Source: Synaphobranchus kaupii (lineage: Eukaryota; Chordata; Actinopteri; Anguilliformes; Synaphobranchidae). From it: DNA of 64,000 nt. The notes under the pieces were generated by a model. That model did not search any database. It was not told the DNA's origin and saw only the letters and a program-made list of their open reading frames with translations. A program made the position numbers and the translations under genes. Positions 46,106 through 57,323 of the stretch are shown piece by piece. How positions within the stretch are numbered: the first letter of the stretch is position 1; each line of letters starts with the position of its first letter. The stretch lies in contig CM056378.1 in NCBI GenBank assembly GCA_029718625.1, positions 67,789,027-67,853,026 of the forward strand, read 5' to 3'.

Positions 46106-46518
46106 ACGTTACGCTGCTAATATAGATTATAATTATAAGAATAATCTTTTGTGTGGCCTGTTGTTGATATTTCTCTTTTAAGTGTTTCAGTTTGCTGTGT
46201 TTTTTATTTATTTGTTTGTTTATATATTTTAGCGGTTTTATTTGCATTTAAAAAATAAATAATTTGTCTAGTTAATCTAGTTTTGATAACCGTGAAGTTG
46301 TTAAATTAGCTACATTGTTTTTGCTTTTTCGTATCACTGGACAAAAGGCTGGTTTTTTATTTATTTATTCACTATTTTTAAGTTTGTGTTGTTATAAAGA
46401 GTATAAATAAAAATAACAATGTTAAATGTCTCATTGCTTGTTGTTCCGACACATTCATTTACCGTTTTGTCTCTGCCGTTAATAGCCTACAGCGCGAGCC
46501 ATAAGCAAACCGATGCCG
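46106..46518. other. Unassigned AT-rich interval
   Basis: No gene or repeat family recognised. Confidence 0.3.
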
Positions 46519-47485
46519 TTAACTCCTTTGCGTAGATGCATAGTGATAATGGCACCGGCGCCATCATTTTGCTCAACTGAGACAATCGTTGCTCCTGCAG
46601 CCAAACTATTAGTGGAAATCACAAACTCAGAGTTTTAACTTTATTGGTAGACGATATGTTTGATAGGCCTATTGTTATTTTCGCATTTTGAGTGCATTTC
46701 ACATACTGTAGTGCAATCGTTAATTTTATTTTTGATGTAGGCTACTGATTTTCATTGAAGATTCATTTGGCAGCATTTTTCAGATGGTGGAATACTATTT
46801 TATTTTCATGTTATCGTACATAATATAGGCTATGGCGTATATACTTGTCACTTATGGCATGGCAAATGCTCATTCCAATTTACTGTGCGCTGATATGTGG
46901 TAGATTAATGTAAAAACTTTCCTTAGAGTCATTATGAATAGAAACATAAAATCCTTTAAAAAACGACAGAAAAATGCAATCCCGGGGCAAAAGTATACAT
47001 ACTGTAGAGTACAGGGAAAAGTGATTATCAAAAGTGGTTTTATTGAGGTACAAGAGTGAATGATTAGGCTACATATTTAGGTGTATGTAACACTGTGATA
47101 TCAATGTTTTTGTCTTAATCCATCAGAAGGAGCAAATGTATATGCTTTATAATGGACAAAACAAATTGTATTCATTTTATGACATGTTTTGCATAGGGGT
47201 TTTGGACCCATATATATCTACCCCCCTATACTGATGAAAATATATTAATCCCCACTTGAAAATGAGCCAAAACTGTTGATTTGTAGTTTAATGTATCATA
47301 ATTTTTTTTATTTAGAGCAGTGCATAATTTAGCCATTTGGATAGATTTGGAGACACTAATGGACAACAGGGTACACTGCCTATATTTTGCATCATAGACC
47401 TTTAGTAGTTCTGCATATATCTTCAGATTTTGCACACTTGTTGACATGGAGTTTATGATCCATGAAATGTATATATTTACCTCTT
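46519..47485 (+). mobile_element. Family A element, copy A5 (internally deleted)
   Basis: It starts TTAACTCCTTTGCGTAGA and follows A3, but a jump near 46650 removes the segment equivalent to about 24070-24770. It carries the SINE empty site (ACATACTGTAGAGTACAGGG near 47000). Non-coding. Confidence 0.8.
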
Positions 47486-47690
47486 TCACTTATGTAGCTC
47501 TCAGTACTTTGTTGAAAACTAAAGAAAAGCATTTTTTTTTTTTGCATTTTTCCAAACGTTTCTTTGCATTTGTGGCACTTTATTTTGACTTAAATTATGA
47601 AAATAAACAAATCTAAGTTCGTATTGTAAAGGGTACACCTGTCTTGTTTAATTTAAGCCATTTACCAAGTTTATGTGATGCTCACACCTG
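47486..47690. other. Short unassigned interval
   Basis: AT-rich linker between A5 and the family M element. Confidence 0.3.
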
Positions 47691-48519
47691 GGGCCCTATC
47701 TTACACCCGGCGCTAAGCGGCGCTAACCCAAACGCAAGTGTCTTCGCTATCTTCCACCCGCCGCATGGTTCATTATAACGCCTTGCGTTCACGCCATTTA
47801 AATACCATGTATTCTTGCGCCCATTACAAGTGAACTGGGCGTGTTGGTCTTAAGATGAGGAGTGGCCAGGATTCTTTTTGGCGTATTGCTATCTTGAGCC
47901 AGCAGAAAGCGCTTGCGCTAGAACCACCACAAACCTGGTCTAAAGTCATGTCGCAGTTGTTTACATGTTATTTTAACGGCGCATATAAGTGCGTCTACAT
48001 AGGCGTGTGCACAACGAGCGTACCCTCCTGTCTGTTACACACAGGGGCGCGCACAAGCATGACTAAAATATCTAGATCACAATGTGAAATATTATTATTG
48101 TGTAGGCTATATCAAAAATGCATAATAATAAAAGGTTCCATAGGTCCACACCTTTCCCTCAGCGAAGGGGAATGCCACATTACATTGCTCTCAGCCCACC
48201 CCATCAACATCCAGGCGATGTGCGATGGTACGGGGCAATGGCTATCCATTAAAAAGGAGCTGATAACACCTATATCAAGCCTAATGCGCAAATTGTCATT
48301 TACACCTAATGCATGAATTGTCATTCAATGGAAAACTCGCGCACTGCAATAGACGGACATTTGAGTTCAGAAAATGCGCTTCAGATGTCATTACAATACA
48401 GCTCTGTTTATCTAGGAATACAGGCTGTAAGTAAATAGAATGGTTTGTGACTGAAAAAAGTTCAAAACCTTGTCCAGTGAATATTGCTTTTATTGTTTTT
48501 CAAATAGCCTAGGCTACAG

Positions 48520-49946
48520 CGGGGTTACATATCTGTACACACCCTTAGCCTAATACTTGGTTGCTGCACCTTTGGCAGCGATTACAGCTTCAAGGCGTCT
48601 TGGGAAAGAAGCTACGAGCTTGGCACACTTGTTTCTGGACATTTTTGCCCATTCCTCTTGGCATATCCTTGCAAGCTCCGTCAGCTTGGATGGGGAGCGT
48701 CGGTACACAGCCATTTTCAGCTCTTTCCACAGATGTTCAATTGGATTCAGGTCTGGGCTCTGGCTGGGCCACTCAAGGACATGCACAGACTTTCTCCGAA
48801 GCCACTCCTTTGTTCTCTTGGCTGTGTGCTTTGGGTCGTTCTCATGTTGGAAGGTAAACCTTCGCCCCAGTCTGAGGTCCAGAGCGCTCTGGAGCGGGTT
48901 TTCTTCAAGGATCTCGGTGTACTTAGCTGCATTCATCTTTCCCTCTATCAGGACTAGTCGCCCCGTTCCCGCTGCTGAAAAACATCCCCACATCATGATG
49001 CTGCCACTGCCATGCTTCACTGTAGGGATGGTATTAGCCAGGTGATGAGCGGTGCCTGGTTTCCTCCAGATGTGACGCTTGGTATTCAGGCCAAAAAGTT
49101 CAATTTTGGTTTCATCAGACCAGAGAATCTTGATTCTCATGGTTTGAGAGTCCTCTAGGTGTCTTTTGGCAAACTCGAAGCGGGCTGTGATGTGCCTTTT
49201 ACTAAGGAGGGGCTTCCGTCTGGCCACTCTACCATAAAGGCCTGATTGGTAGAGTGCTGCCTGGATGGTTGATCTTCTGAAAGGTTCTCCCATCTCCACA
49301 AGGATACGCGGGAGCTCTGTCAGAGTGACCCTCGGGTTCCTGCTCACCTCCCTGGCTAAGGCCCGTCTTCCCCGATTGCTCAGTTTGGCCGGGCGGCCAG
49401 GTCTAGGAAGATTCTTGGTGGTTCCAAACTTCTTCCATTTACGAATGATGGTGGCCACTGTGCTCTTTGGGACCTGTAAAGCTGCAGAGATTTTTCCGTA
49501 CCCTTCTCCAGATCTATGCCTTGACACAATCCTGTTTCTGAGATCTGCAGATAATTCCTTTGACCCCATGGCTTGGAGTTTGCTCTGACATGCACTGTCA
49601 ACTGTGGGACCTTATATAGGCAGGTGTTGGCAATCCCCAATCATGTCCAATCAATTGAATTTATCACAGGTGGACTCCAATTAAGTTGTAGAAACATCTC
49701 AAGCAGTATCAGTGGAAACAAAATGCACCTCAGCTCACTTTTGGGTGTCATATCAATGACATATGATATTTTACATTTTGATTTTTAATAAATTAGCACA
49801 AATGTCTAAAAACCTGTTTTCACTTTGTCGTTTTTTTGTGTAGAATTTTGAGACAAAAGATTAACTCAATCTATTGTAGAATATGTCTGTAACGTAATAA
49901 AACGTGGAGAAGGTGAAAGGGGTGTGCAGACTTTCCGGCTTGACTG
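48520..49946 (-). mobile_element. Tc1 element with uninterrupted transposase ORF
   Basis: The right end is the reverse complement of CAGTCAAGCCGGAAAGTCTG plus CACACCCC, at a TA. The left end is degraded: TATCTGTACACACCCTTAG near 48530 resembles the inner TIR, but the outer bases are not recognisable and no clean TA pair was found. The element interrupts family M, as copy 1 at 10359 continues past this point without it. Confidence 0.9.
48550..49569 (-). CDS. Tc1 transposase, full-length, with Asp243 replaced by Glu
   Basis: The 339-residue ORF has the usual Tc1 length and no stop or frameshift. Residues 1-110 form the paired-like bipartite DNA-binding region (MGSKELSADLRNRIVSRHRS; second helix-turn-helix around 70-110) with a GRPAKLS linker near 58-64. 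The catalytic domain has SDETKIELFG (Asp152), WGCFSAAGTGRL, FQHENDPKHTA (240-250) and LNPIEHLWKEL (Glu278). In DD34E enzymes the residue 34 positions before the last Glu is Asp; here position 243 is Glu, encoded by GAG at 48841-48843. The protein ends at AATKY. It cuts and pastes DNA at TA in active relatives; this copy is probably inactive because of the substitution, although otherwise well preserved and therefore perhaps young. Confidence 0.93.
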   Translation of the reverse strand: MGSKELSADLRNRIVSRHRSGEGYGKISAALQVPKSTVATIIRKWKKFGTTKNLPRPGRPAKLSNRGRRALAREVSRNPRVTLTELPRILVEMGEPFRRSTIQAALYQSGLYGRVARRKPLLSKRHITARFEFAKRHLEDSQTMRIKILWSDETKIELFGLNTKRHIWRKPGTAHHLANTIPTVKHGSGSIMMWGCFSAAGTGRLVLIEGKMNAAKYTEILEENPLQSALDLRLGRRFTFQHENDPKHTAKRTKEWLRRKSVHVLEWPSQSPDLNPIEHLWKELKMAVYRRSPSKLTELARICQEEWAKMSRNKCAKLVASFPRRLEAVIAAKGAATKY

Positions 49947-49956
49947 TATAAAGCCT

Positions 49957-50020
49957 TTAACAGGGCACCCCCTAAGTAGATGAGAATTGACCAAATTTGC
50001 CATCTGCGCCAAGGGGTTAA
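49957..50020. mobile_element. 64-bp TTAA-bounded fragment with a family A end
   Basis: TTAA-CAGGGCACCCCC at the left and GCGCCAAGGGG-TTAA at the right. The right side matches the family A terminus (TTAACCCCTTTGCGCAG) in reverse. It looks like two ends of a family A element with almost all of the interior lost. Confidence 0.5.
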
Positions 50021-50114
50021 TAGGCAGTGCAGGCCAGCAAATCGCAGCCTGTGCTTGTAGCTATAATTGATGTTTAAATTTTTTTTTTTTAAAACATTGA
50101 AACTGCCCCATGAC

Positions 50115-50769
50115 TTAAAGGGATAGTTCGGAATTTTGGACATAATGTCTCAATTCCGACTTACCCATGATGTAGTTGATTGATGTAAACCATTTTCAGC
50201 TAATTCCATGCTGTCCCTTCTTTTGGACATACACACGTTGCTAATGCTAGCGCAACTCTAAGGTAACCGGTAGCATCCACTACCAAATGCACTTAAACAC
50301 TCCACAGTGCACCCAAAGCAAATAAAATATGACGACAATCTATCTGGGGAGCGATACTTTACGTTACCTACGAATGTATTGCCGGCACTGGTCGACTACA
50401 ACAACAAAAAAGAGCAACAAGTTGCAATGGCCATGTTCGCTCCGCCGCCGTATTTCGCCAGAGAATATAGGTCAGCACAAAGTAAAGGATTCAACGATAG
50501 TTTGACTTAAAAAATTATGGTATAAACACTCAAAATAACCCAGATAGACTGTCGTCGTATATTATTTGCTTGGGGTGCACTGTGGAGTGTTTAAGTGCGT
50601 TTGGTAGTGGATTCTACCGGTTACCTTAGAGTTGCGCTAGCATTAGCAACGTGTGTATGTCCAAGAAGGGACAGCATGGAATTAGCTGAAAATGGTTTCC
50701 ATCAATCAACTACATCATGGCTAAGTCGTAATTGAGACATTATGTCCAAAATTCCGAACTATCCCTTCA
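50115..50769. mobile_element. Palindromic MITE, AAGGGATAGTTCGG ends
   Basis: Arms at 50115-50290 and 50590-50769 are reverse complements: AAGGGATAGTTCGGAATTTT, GATGTAGTTGATTGATGT, CTAATGCTAGCGCAACTC. TTAA precedes the left end; the right has TTCA. The centre encodes nothing recognised. Confidence 0.88.
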
Positions 50770-51020
50770 CTAGCCAGGTTTGTGGTGGTTTAGCGCAAAC
50801 GCTTTTTTCTGACTCAAGATAGCAATACACCAAAAATTATACTGGCCACACTTCATCTTCAGATAAACCCGCACAGTTCACTTGCTATGGACGCAAGTTG
50901 ATTTGGTATTTAAACAACGTGAGCACTGGGCGATAAAATGACTACTGTGTCGGTCTGAAACTAGCAAAGACACTTGCGTTTGGGTTACCACCGCTTAGCG
51001 CCGGGTGTAAGATAGGGCCC

Positions 51021-51846
51021 TATGTCTGCAAGACAGTCTCACGTACAGTAATGTTACTGCACCATCTGCAATGTACGTACAAGCAAATCCCTCCTCCCAG
51101 AGATTTCCCTCTTACCTGACTGTCACGATCCAGCCTGAGAAAGGAGACGAAATATCATGGATGTCAAACGAAGAATCCAAGTCCACATCAGACAACAAGG
51201 TTTCAGTCAGTGGCATAAAACAGGCGTCTCTGAATTTGCATAAATTAATGGCATTTCATGTAACTCATCAATTTAATTTTGCCCATTCACAAGTATTATA
51301 GAAGGGAGTGGGCTGCGTTTATTTTGTAGTTGTCACATCCGCTGACAAACAGCACCTCTTCTTCCCGTTTCCTGATATGTGTTATCCCAGGATCAAATCC
51401 TTTGCTATGTGGCCTCTATGGCTGACCATAGGGCACCTCATCGGGAGAATAACGTCCATGCAGGTAGGAGTCTCCATGAAAGTCCATTCCGCAATTCCCT
51501 TTGTTTGCCAAAATAAGGTCTGGCCAGGAATAGGGCTGTAACACCCCCCTCTCCCCCAAGAAGAGATAAACTAGTCTGCTCTCCCCATAATCTAGTGATA
51601 GAAATAAGATGCTTTGTACAACGGCGTAAGATATTATGATTTTAGATATCATTCCTCTGGATCCCTGATATTCAAATCACTGTCCTATAGGTCTGAGAAC
51701 TGTTGGTATTCCACCCTCCCCTTTCCTGGCAGTCAGGTGTGAAGACAGTCTGGCCAATCAAGTCACACTAATTGTTCAGTTAATTACCTGGGAGAAAGAA
51801 AACCAGGTCCGGATTTTGATTTGAGGTCCAGCTTTGAATATCCATG
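51021..51846. other. Unassigned interval
   Basis: No gene or repeat family recognised. Confidence 0.3.
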
Positions 51847-52153
51847 GGCTCCGTCCCAATATTCTTCACTCCCCACCTCCCTTCCTCCACTCCCCCACTA
51901 CCACTCCTCTCCTACCCGGAAGTATGCAAAACTGTCTGAACGTTTTGAGTACAAGTATTTGCATGTACAGTATACAATGTAACTGACATTGTGGTTTGTG
52001 GCGAGACATTAATTAATACGTAACCATTAATACGTAATTAAGATGTAATCAGCAACATTAGATTAAAACACAAAGATCCATTTCCAGGGCACGGAGGAGA
52101 GGAGGTGGTAGTGGAGGAAGGGAGGGTGCATTTTTCAAGTATTGGGACGCACC
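51847..52153. mobile_element. MITE with GGYKCCGTCCCAATA-type ends
   Basis: GGCTCCGTCCCAATATTC at the left and the reverse complement of AGTATTGGGACGCACC at the right, with C/T-rich subterminal arms (CACCTCCCTTCCTCCACT and its complement). Non-coding. Confidence 0.7.
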
Positions 52154-52449
52154 CCCTATGCCTCATATGCCAACAGACGGTAGCCTTGCCAAAACATGGT
52201 AACCGGCATCGTCATTCTACCACCCACGCTAAATTCAAAGACTCTTATCCATTCAACAGCACATTATGATCAAAAAGAATCGATGAACTGAAAAGAGGGC
52301 TAAAAGCACAGCAGTTGCTTTTCATCACGCTAACAACAAAAAACAAGGCTTCCACAGAGACGTCATTCCAAGTTGGCTAAGCACAAGAAACCATTTACGG
52401 ATGGTGAGGTGATTAAAGAAGCAATATGCGTCACTGTTGACACCTTGTT
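52154..52449. other. Unassigned spacer
   Basis: Sequence between two copies of the MITE right half; nothing recognised. Confidence 0.3.
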
Positions 52450-52556
52450 TCAGCGACATTAGATTAAAACACATAGATCAGTTTCTGGGGCCGGAGTAGA
52501 GGAGGTGGTAGTGGAGGAAGGGAGGGTGCATTTTTCGAGTATTGGGACGCACCCAT
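52450..52556. repeat. Right-half copy of the 51847 MITE
   Basis: GACATTAGATTAAAACACA, GAGGAGGTGGTAGTGGAGGA and GTATTGGGACGCACCC directly repeat 52048-52153. Confidence 0.85.
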
Positions 52557-53869
52557 GGTCTTGTAGGGTGGTTTACGGAAGTGTGTCCCTTATCCTGACT
52601 GGTGCACTGGCTGTTTGACATGCTGGCAGGAAGTCAGCAAGGACTGATAAAGGAGCAATGCTATTGCCCAATAGCACAGTTGCAACCATTTCGCTGCGTC
52701 TGATGAAATGCTCCCTCAACTACTGAAGTTGAAACGGCATTATGTAACCTGAGGTTTTCCATATACAGTGTATTCATGTTTGATGTTGTTGGAAAGCCGA
52801 TGTCATGCGGTCATGTCATGATAGTATGGTACAGTGGGCGCTGAATAAAGATCTTGGAACACCATTCAAAAGTGAACAGTAGGTAATGCAAATTACCTAT
52901 GAGTCATCAGCCGGCTGTGCCACAAAAGGTTAACATGGTGTTATACGTACAGATAGGGCAAGCAGGGGTTATTGTTGTTACTGCTGTTTTGTTGTGATTA
53001 GGTCTTTCTTTGATGAGTTGGGGTTTTCCTTTGATCTTTCGGAATATAGGGAGAAAAGTGAAATGGTTCTGGGAGACTCGTCAATATGACCTCCTGCGCG
53101 CCACTCATGTATAGCCATCTGACCACACTTTCATTTTGCACCATTGCATGATGTCATTACTGGACAATAAATTGCATTGACTTTAACCTGGCATTCTTCT
53201 TTGACTCTAACCACTACACACCTAGCGGTTTTAAGGTCCTAACAAACACATAGAATTAAGGATATCTGCACACTCCATAGTCACTCGCCTATACACTAGT
53301 GCCGTGCAAGATACACACTGTTTCCTTGTAGGCTACACAAGCCAGATGCACATCCGCATCTACAAAGATAGATAGCGATCCGTATAGAGCCACACTAAAA
53401 AGAGGCTACGGTCCCTCACTCGCAGCATCCTTCTATGTACAACTGTTAGCACAGAGGAAAGGTCAAAATGACGTATACCTCTACCACTCCCTCATTTTTG
53501 AAAAACTACAGTGTGGGCAGGTACGTCATGCTAAAGGAGGCGTGACCAAACTCAGTGAGAGGGAATGAGAGTCTGTGTCCATGTCTGTCAGAGCCCTGTG
53601 TACTAGCATACTGTAGCTACTGCTCACTGTTTTGTCACGCACTTAACAGCTTTTTAAAAGAAATTTGAAGTATACTGTACTGGCATAAGTTACTCAATAG
53701 TCGGTGATTCTGACATGGCCAGAGAGGCGGTGAACCTGTTGCTACAACTGTAGACCGTATTTATTAGCTTGCGAGCTAGCCCAAAGAGTTCTTAGCTAAG
53801 TTCCCAGTAAAGCTCCAATCGTTTCCAACAATTTTGTGGACCATGCACTGGATGACAACACCTTCCGAG
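52557..53869. other. Unassigned interval
   Basis: No exon or repeat family recognised. Confidence 0.3.
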
Positions 53870-53955
53870 AAATTTTTATGCTACTTTGTTTTATGAATTA
53901 TAACAAATAAAACAATGGTTTATATTGCACAAATCAGCACAAACAACTGATAAAG

Positions 53956-54395
53956 AAGGTTACGACTGTAACCATGGAGTTCCAGATGACCATTAGGGTC
54001 ATCAAATTACGAATTACCTTCTTGTTGCCGGATGCATCGAAACTCTTATACCAACCATTTGTCATGGACATAACCTCTGCGTGATGACATAATTCCTTCC
54101 TATAAAGGGAGGCTTGTCAATGCGGAAGTCCTTAAAACCCTTCTAGCCCTTAAAGGGTCCTGAGTGACCATGACCCCTAATGGTCATCCGGAACTCATAA
54201 AACCGTGGTTACAGTCGTAACCTTTGTTTGCTGACAAGGTGATGGCTCCCTGCAGGCCTGTTGTCCACCAACACATGCCTGCTAGATATGGCAGCCGCAT
54301 ATCCTTTATAGTGCTGGCTGCCTTGCCGCGATCAAGCATGGATTGTAAACAATCCAGTATGACAGAAATTGGACCATGTACGGGGTCTGCACAAG
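53956..54395 (-). repeat. Left inverted copy of the DIRS 3' region
   Basis: It matches the reverse complement of 58437-58855, with AAGGTTACGACTGTAACC and TTGCCGGATGCATCGA inside. Its ends (53958-54005 and 54173-54226) also pair with each other. The minus strand of 54285-54395 carries recombinase-like coding sequence lost in the right copy. Confidence 0.8.
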
Positions 54396-54399
54396 CTTT

Positions 54400-55352
54400 T
54401 TTCCACGGGTTCAGTATTCGGCCGAATCCTTCACAGAAATTGGACCGAATCCGAATCCCACGTGTATTTAATTAACAGTATTGTGAAGTCTTTACAAGCA
54501 TATTTTATAGACCTAAGTAATATTGAGAACTATTGCCTGTGTTGCCTATCCAACTGAAAAGACAATCATATAGGCTAAGCTATGTTTTATGATTTTAATG
54601 GCCGCTTCACATTCCATTTGAGGTGGACGATGTCGCTGGAGTTCCACTCATAAACGACTGTATAATTGTGGCGCTATTTTTAAGGTGAGCCAACATCTGT
54701 GCCAAGTTAAGAGACTGTTAAGCACCGCTGTCGACATCCTCTCAGAGTTTTAAATTATTTATGAAAGCAAATGTATAGTCTGTTTGCCTATACATGGTGC
54801 AATTTAACAAATCATATGCCAAATCTCAGCATAAGGTTCCATATGTTTTCATTAAAACTTTGCTACAAAATTATGTAGTTTATTAACGAGACGGCTCTGG
54901 CCTTTTCAACTACTATCTATTAGGCCTACTTCATTTTAATTTGATGAAGCCATGCATGACAACTTTGCTGCAGTCCTCCTAAAATACTAATACAGGGCTA
55001 CATTGTATTATGCTACAATTGAGAGAAGTGACACAATTATCACTCTACTGTCGTTGAGAAAACAGTGCAGCCAGCGGTAAACTATTTACACCATCGCGTG
55101 AATTATTAACAAAGACAAAGAAAATAATATAAAAATAATATATTTATTTGAATTGCATATGCATGTTCATGTTTTCATTTCACATATGCTGAAATGTTCT
55201 GTTGAAAATAGAAAATAGCATAAGTATTTGAACAAGGAATTTAATTGTTTCATTTATTTTACTCAGGATTCGGTTCGGGGTTCGGCAAAATCTTAACTGG
55301 TGGATTCGGGATTCGACCGAACCCTATAGATATGGATTCGGTGCATCCCTAG
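54400..55352. mobile_element. hAT-like element fragment (TTCGGTTCGG-type)
   Basis: The right end GGATTCGGTGCATCCCTAG and the mirrored subterminal words ATTCGGCCGAATCC (54410) and GGATTCGGGATTCGACCGAA (55300) are typical of a fish hAT MITE family. The left TIR is truncated where it meets DIRS sequence. Non-coding. Confidence 0.6.
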
Positions 55353-55835
55353 TAATGAGTAGCCTAAGTGTTGCGGGTAGTTAATATGTTTTCACTATAC
55401 CAAAAGGAGATAAATAAAATTCCTAAATAAAACTTAACAAATGGTTGTATTTCCCCTGTTTTCTCCTGAGAATCCAGCTAACGGTGGTGACATTTTCTCA
55501 GTAGAACCTAACATTAGTGTGTAATCTCCCAAGCGAGTGATGTTAGCCTCTCAAAGAGCGGCTTTAATGATTAGAAGTAACCATAGACCATAGAAAAATG
55601 GTAACGCCCAGCCTCAGTTTGTATTCCATAACAACCTGTGACTGGCGTTGTCTGACACCCGCCCATAATGAATGACTACTCGTTGTAGTCCATAGTAAAT
55701 GGGGTTATATCTCCACTCTCACTACATATCTCCACTCTCACTACAGATAGAGAGTTGGCTGAGTGATCGTTTTCATCAGGAGGACACCTACTCTTCTATG
55801 AATCACACATCATTTTCTGGTGGAATTCCCCTTTA
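55353..55835. other. Unassigned interval ending in a TTAA-type MITE end
   Basis: ATCATTTTCTGGTGGAATTCC-CCTTTAA (55810-55835) resembles the end of a TTAA MITE. Its other end was not found. Confidence 0.35.
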
Positions 55836-55928
55836 ATCTAGTCCCACCCCCCAATTCCCATAGAGATCCATTCAAATGCAGAGAGGTTATAGTATCCCTT
55901 GTAAGAGTACTTGAAAATAAGATATCAA
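55836..55928 (-). repeat. Family B arm fragment, copy B5
   Basis: TCTAGTCCCACCCCCCAATT, ATTCAAATGCAGAGAGGTTA and AAAATAAGATATCAAG match the right arm of B1 (16735-16830). Confidence 0.88.
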
Positions 55929-55934
55929 GCCTAC

Positions 55935-56260
55935 TTTAGTCCGGTCTTCCAGCTTCCCCCCCTGAGAGGCCTCCAGCGGAGGAGGATCCGAACATGGATC
56001 CGGACTGTGAGGGGTTTGATCCGCTTTCCACAGCGGCTTCTGATTCTTGATTTCAGGGGTCGACACCTCGATCAGCGACGCATCTCTTCAGGCGGTTTGC
56101 CTTCATGACACAAGAGCTTGGTCGTGTGATGTCCTTGCTTACGATGACTCTGCATCAGGTGTGGTTGGCTCAGTCCCCTCTCCCTGACACTATGAAGAGA
56201 ACCATTCGGGACCTGCCGGTTATCGCCGCCCAGGTCTTCACGGAGGTAGCCAGGCATTGA
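55935..56260 (+). pseudogene. DIRS-type gag C-terminal remnant
   Basis: Read in the frame containing LFRRFAFMTQELGRVMSLLT, then LHQVWLAQSPLPDTMKRTIR and DLPVIAAQVF. This resembles the helical C-terminal block of DIRS/Ngaro gag-like proteins. Upstream, PPERPPAEEDPNMDPDCEG is a low-complexity acidic lead with a stop near 56049. The downstream part to 56477 is frame-broken. Confidence 0.65.
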
Positions 56261-56477
56261 GATACAGGGAGCAGCAGATGACCCCCCCAACACTCTTCTG
56301 TTCGTCGTGGTTAAGCACAGCCCTCGTATAAGCAGGGAGCCCTTCGTAATCCGGCCGCCTGTGCCCCGGCGTCAGATTCACGACACAGCCCTATGGGTCC
56401 ACCTAGTGGTCTGGCTAGGAGACAGCAGGGCTAACCGTTACCCCCCCCAGACCCCCTAAACAGGCCGCCAAACAGGC

Positions 56478-57323
56478 ATGAGGCCAGGGGGGCGATGGGG
56501 GGGGGGGGCAGTTTCACCAAGACCAACTGGCGAATTGGGCAGCTCTCTCAAAAGACCCGTGGATATTTCCACGATTTCAAAGGGTTACCGCTGCCAGTTC
56601 AACCGTCGGCCCCCAACATTTTCCGGGGTCAGGTATACATGTGTCCTGGATCCCATACAATCAGTGATGCTGGGTCAGGAAATTAGAGGCCTCCTGGAAA
56701 AGGACGCCATGTCACTGGTGCCTCCCTCCGAACAGCTCAGCGGATTTTATTCAATCTATTTTATACCAAAAAAAGATGAGCTCCTCCGACCAGTTCTGGA
56801 CTGTGGGACTAAAGTGACACACTTTCCAGATGCTCCGAATATCAGAGGTCCTGCACACCATGAAACCAGGGATTTATTCATGGCCGTGGACTTAAAAGAC
56901 GCATACTTCCACATCCATATTTGCATCATCGTTTTCTCCATTTTGCGTTCTGAGGTCGGGCAAACCAATTCAATGTCCTCCCATTCGGTCTTTTCTCTGG
57001 CCCCCCATGTATGTACTCACTGTATGAGCGCTGTTCTATCACCGCTCCGGCTGAGAGGGTTAAATATCCTGCCGTACCTAGATGACTGGCTGATATGAGT
57101 CATACAGTATGGCGCTCTTACATATGGCCCAGACATTGGAACACATCACCAGCCTGGGCATCAATGTCAATTTTGGCAAGAGCCAGCTAGTGCTGAGCCA
57201 GTCCATGAATTATATTGGACTGCTGCTTGATTCAAGGAGCATGAGGGCATCTGTGACGCCCCTCCGCATAGCCACTGTGCTTGACGTTGTGCGTCGGTTC
57301 CAAGTGAATGTGGTCCTCAAAAT
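56478..57323 (+). pseudogene. DIRS-type reverse transcriptase, interrupted
   Basis: The long frame 56478-57098 holds SGFYSIYFIPKKDELLRPVL, FMAVDLKDAYFHIHI (first catalytic Asp) and LRGLNILPYLDDWLI, the YLDD active site with the WL extension typical of DIRS RTs. The segment between AYFHI and the downstream SLAPHVCTHCMSAVLSPLRL is frameshifted. A stop follows DDWLI, and the next frame (57109-57323) carries NVNFGKSQLVLSQSMNYIGL and VLDVVRRFQVN, the connection to RNase H. The solo LTR enters at 57324. Confidence 0.88.

Larger units (their letters stand above)
47691..51020. mobile_element. Family M element, copy 2, with about 250-bp inverted ends and nested insertions
   Basis: GGGCCCTATCTTACACCCGG at the left and its reverse complement at 51020 start arms (47691-47947 and 50773-51020) that pair along their length, through ACGCAAGTGTCTT and CCACCACAAACCTGG. 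Its left 830 bp equals copy 1 at 10359. It contains a Tc1 (48520-49946), a 64-bp TTAA-bounded piece (49957-50020) and a palindromic MITE (50115-50769). No own transposase is recognised. The transposon class of the ends is uncertain. Confidence 0.8.
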
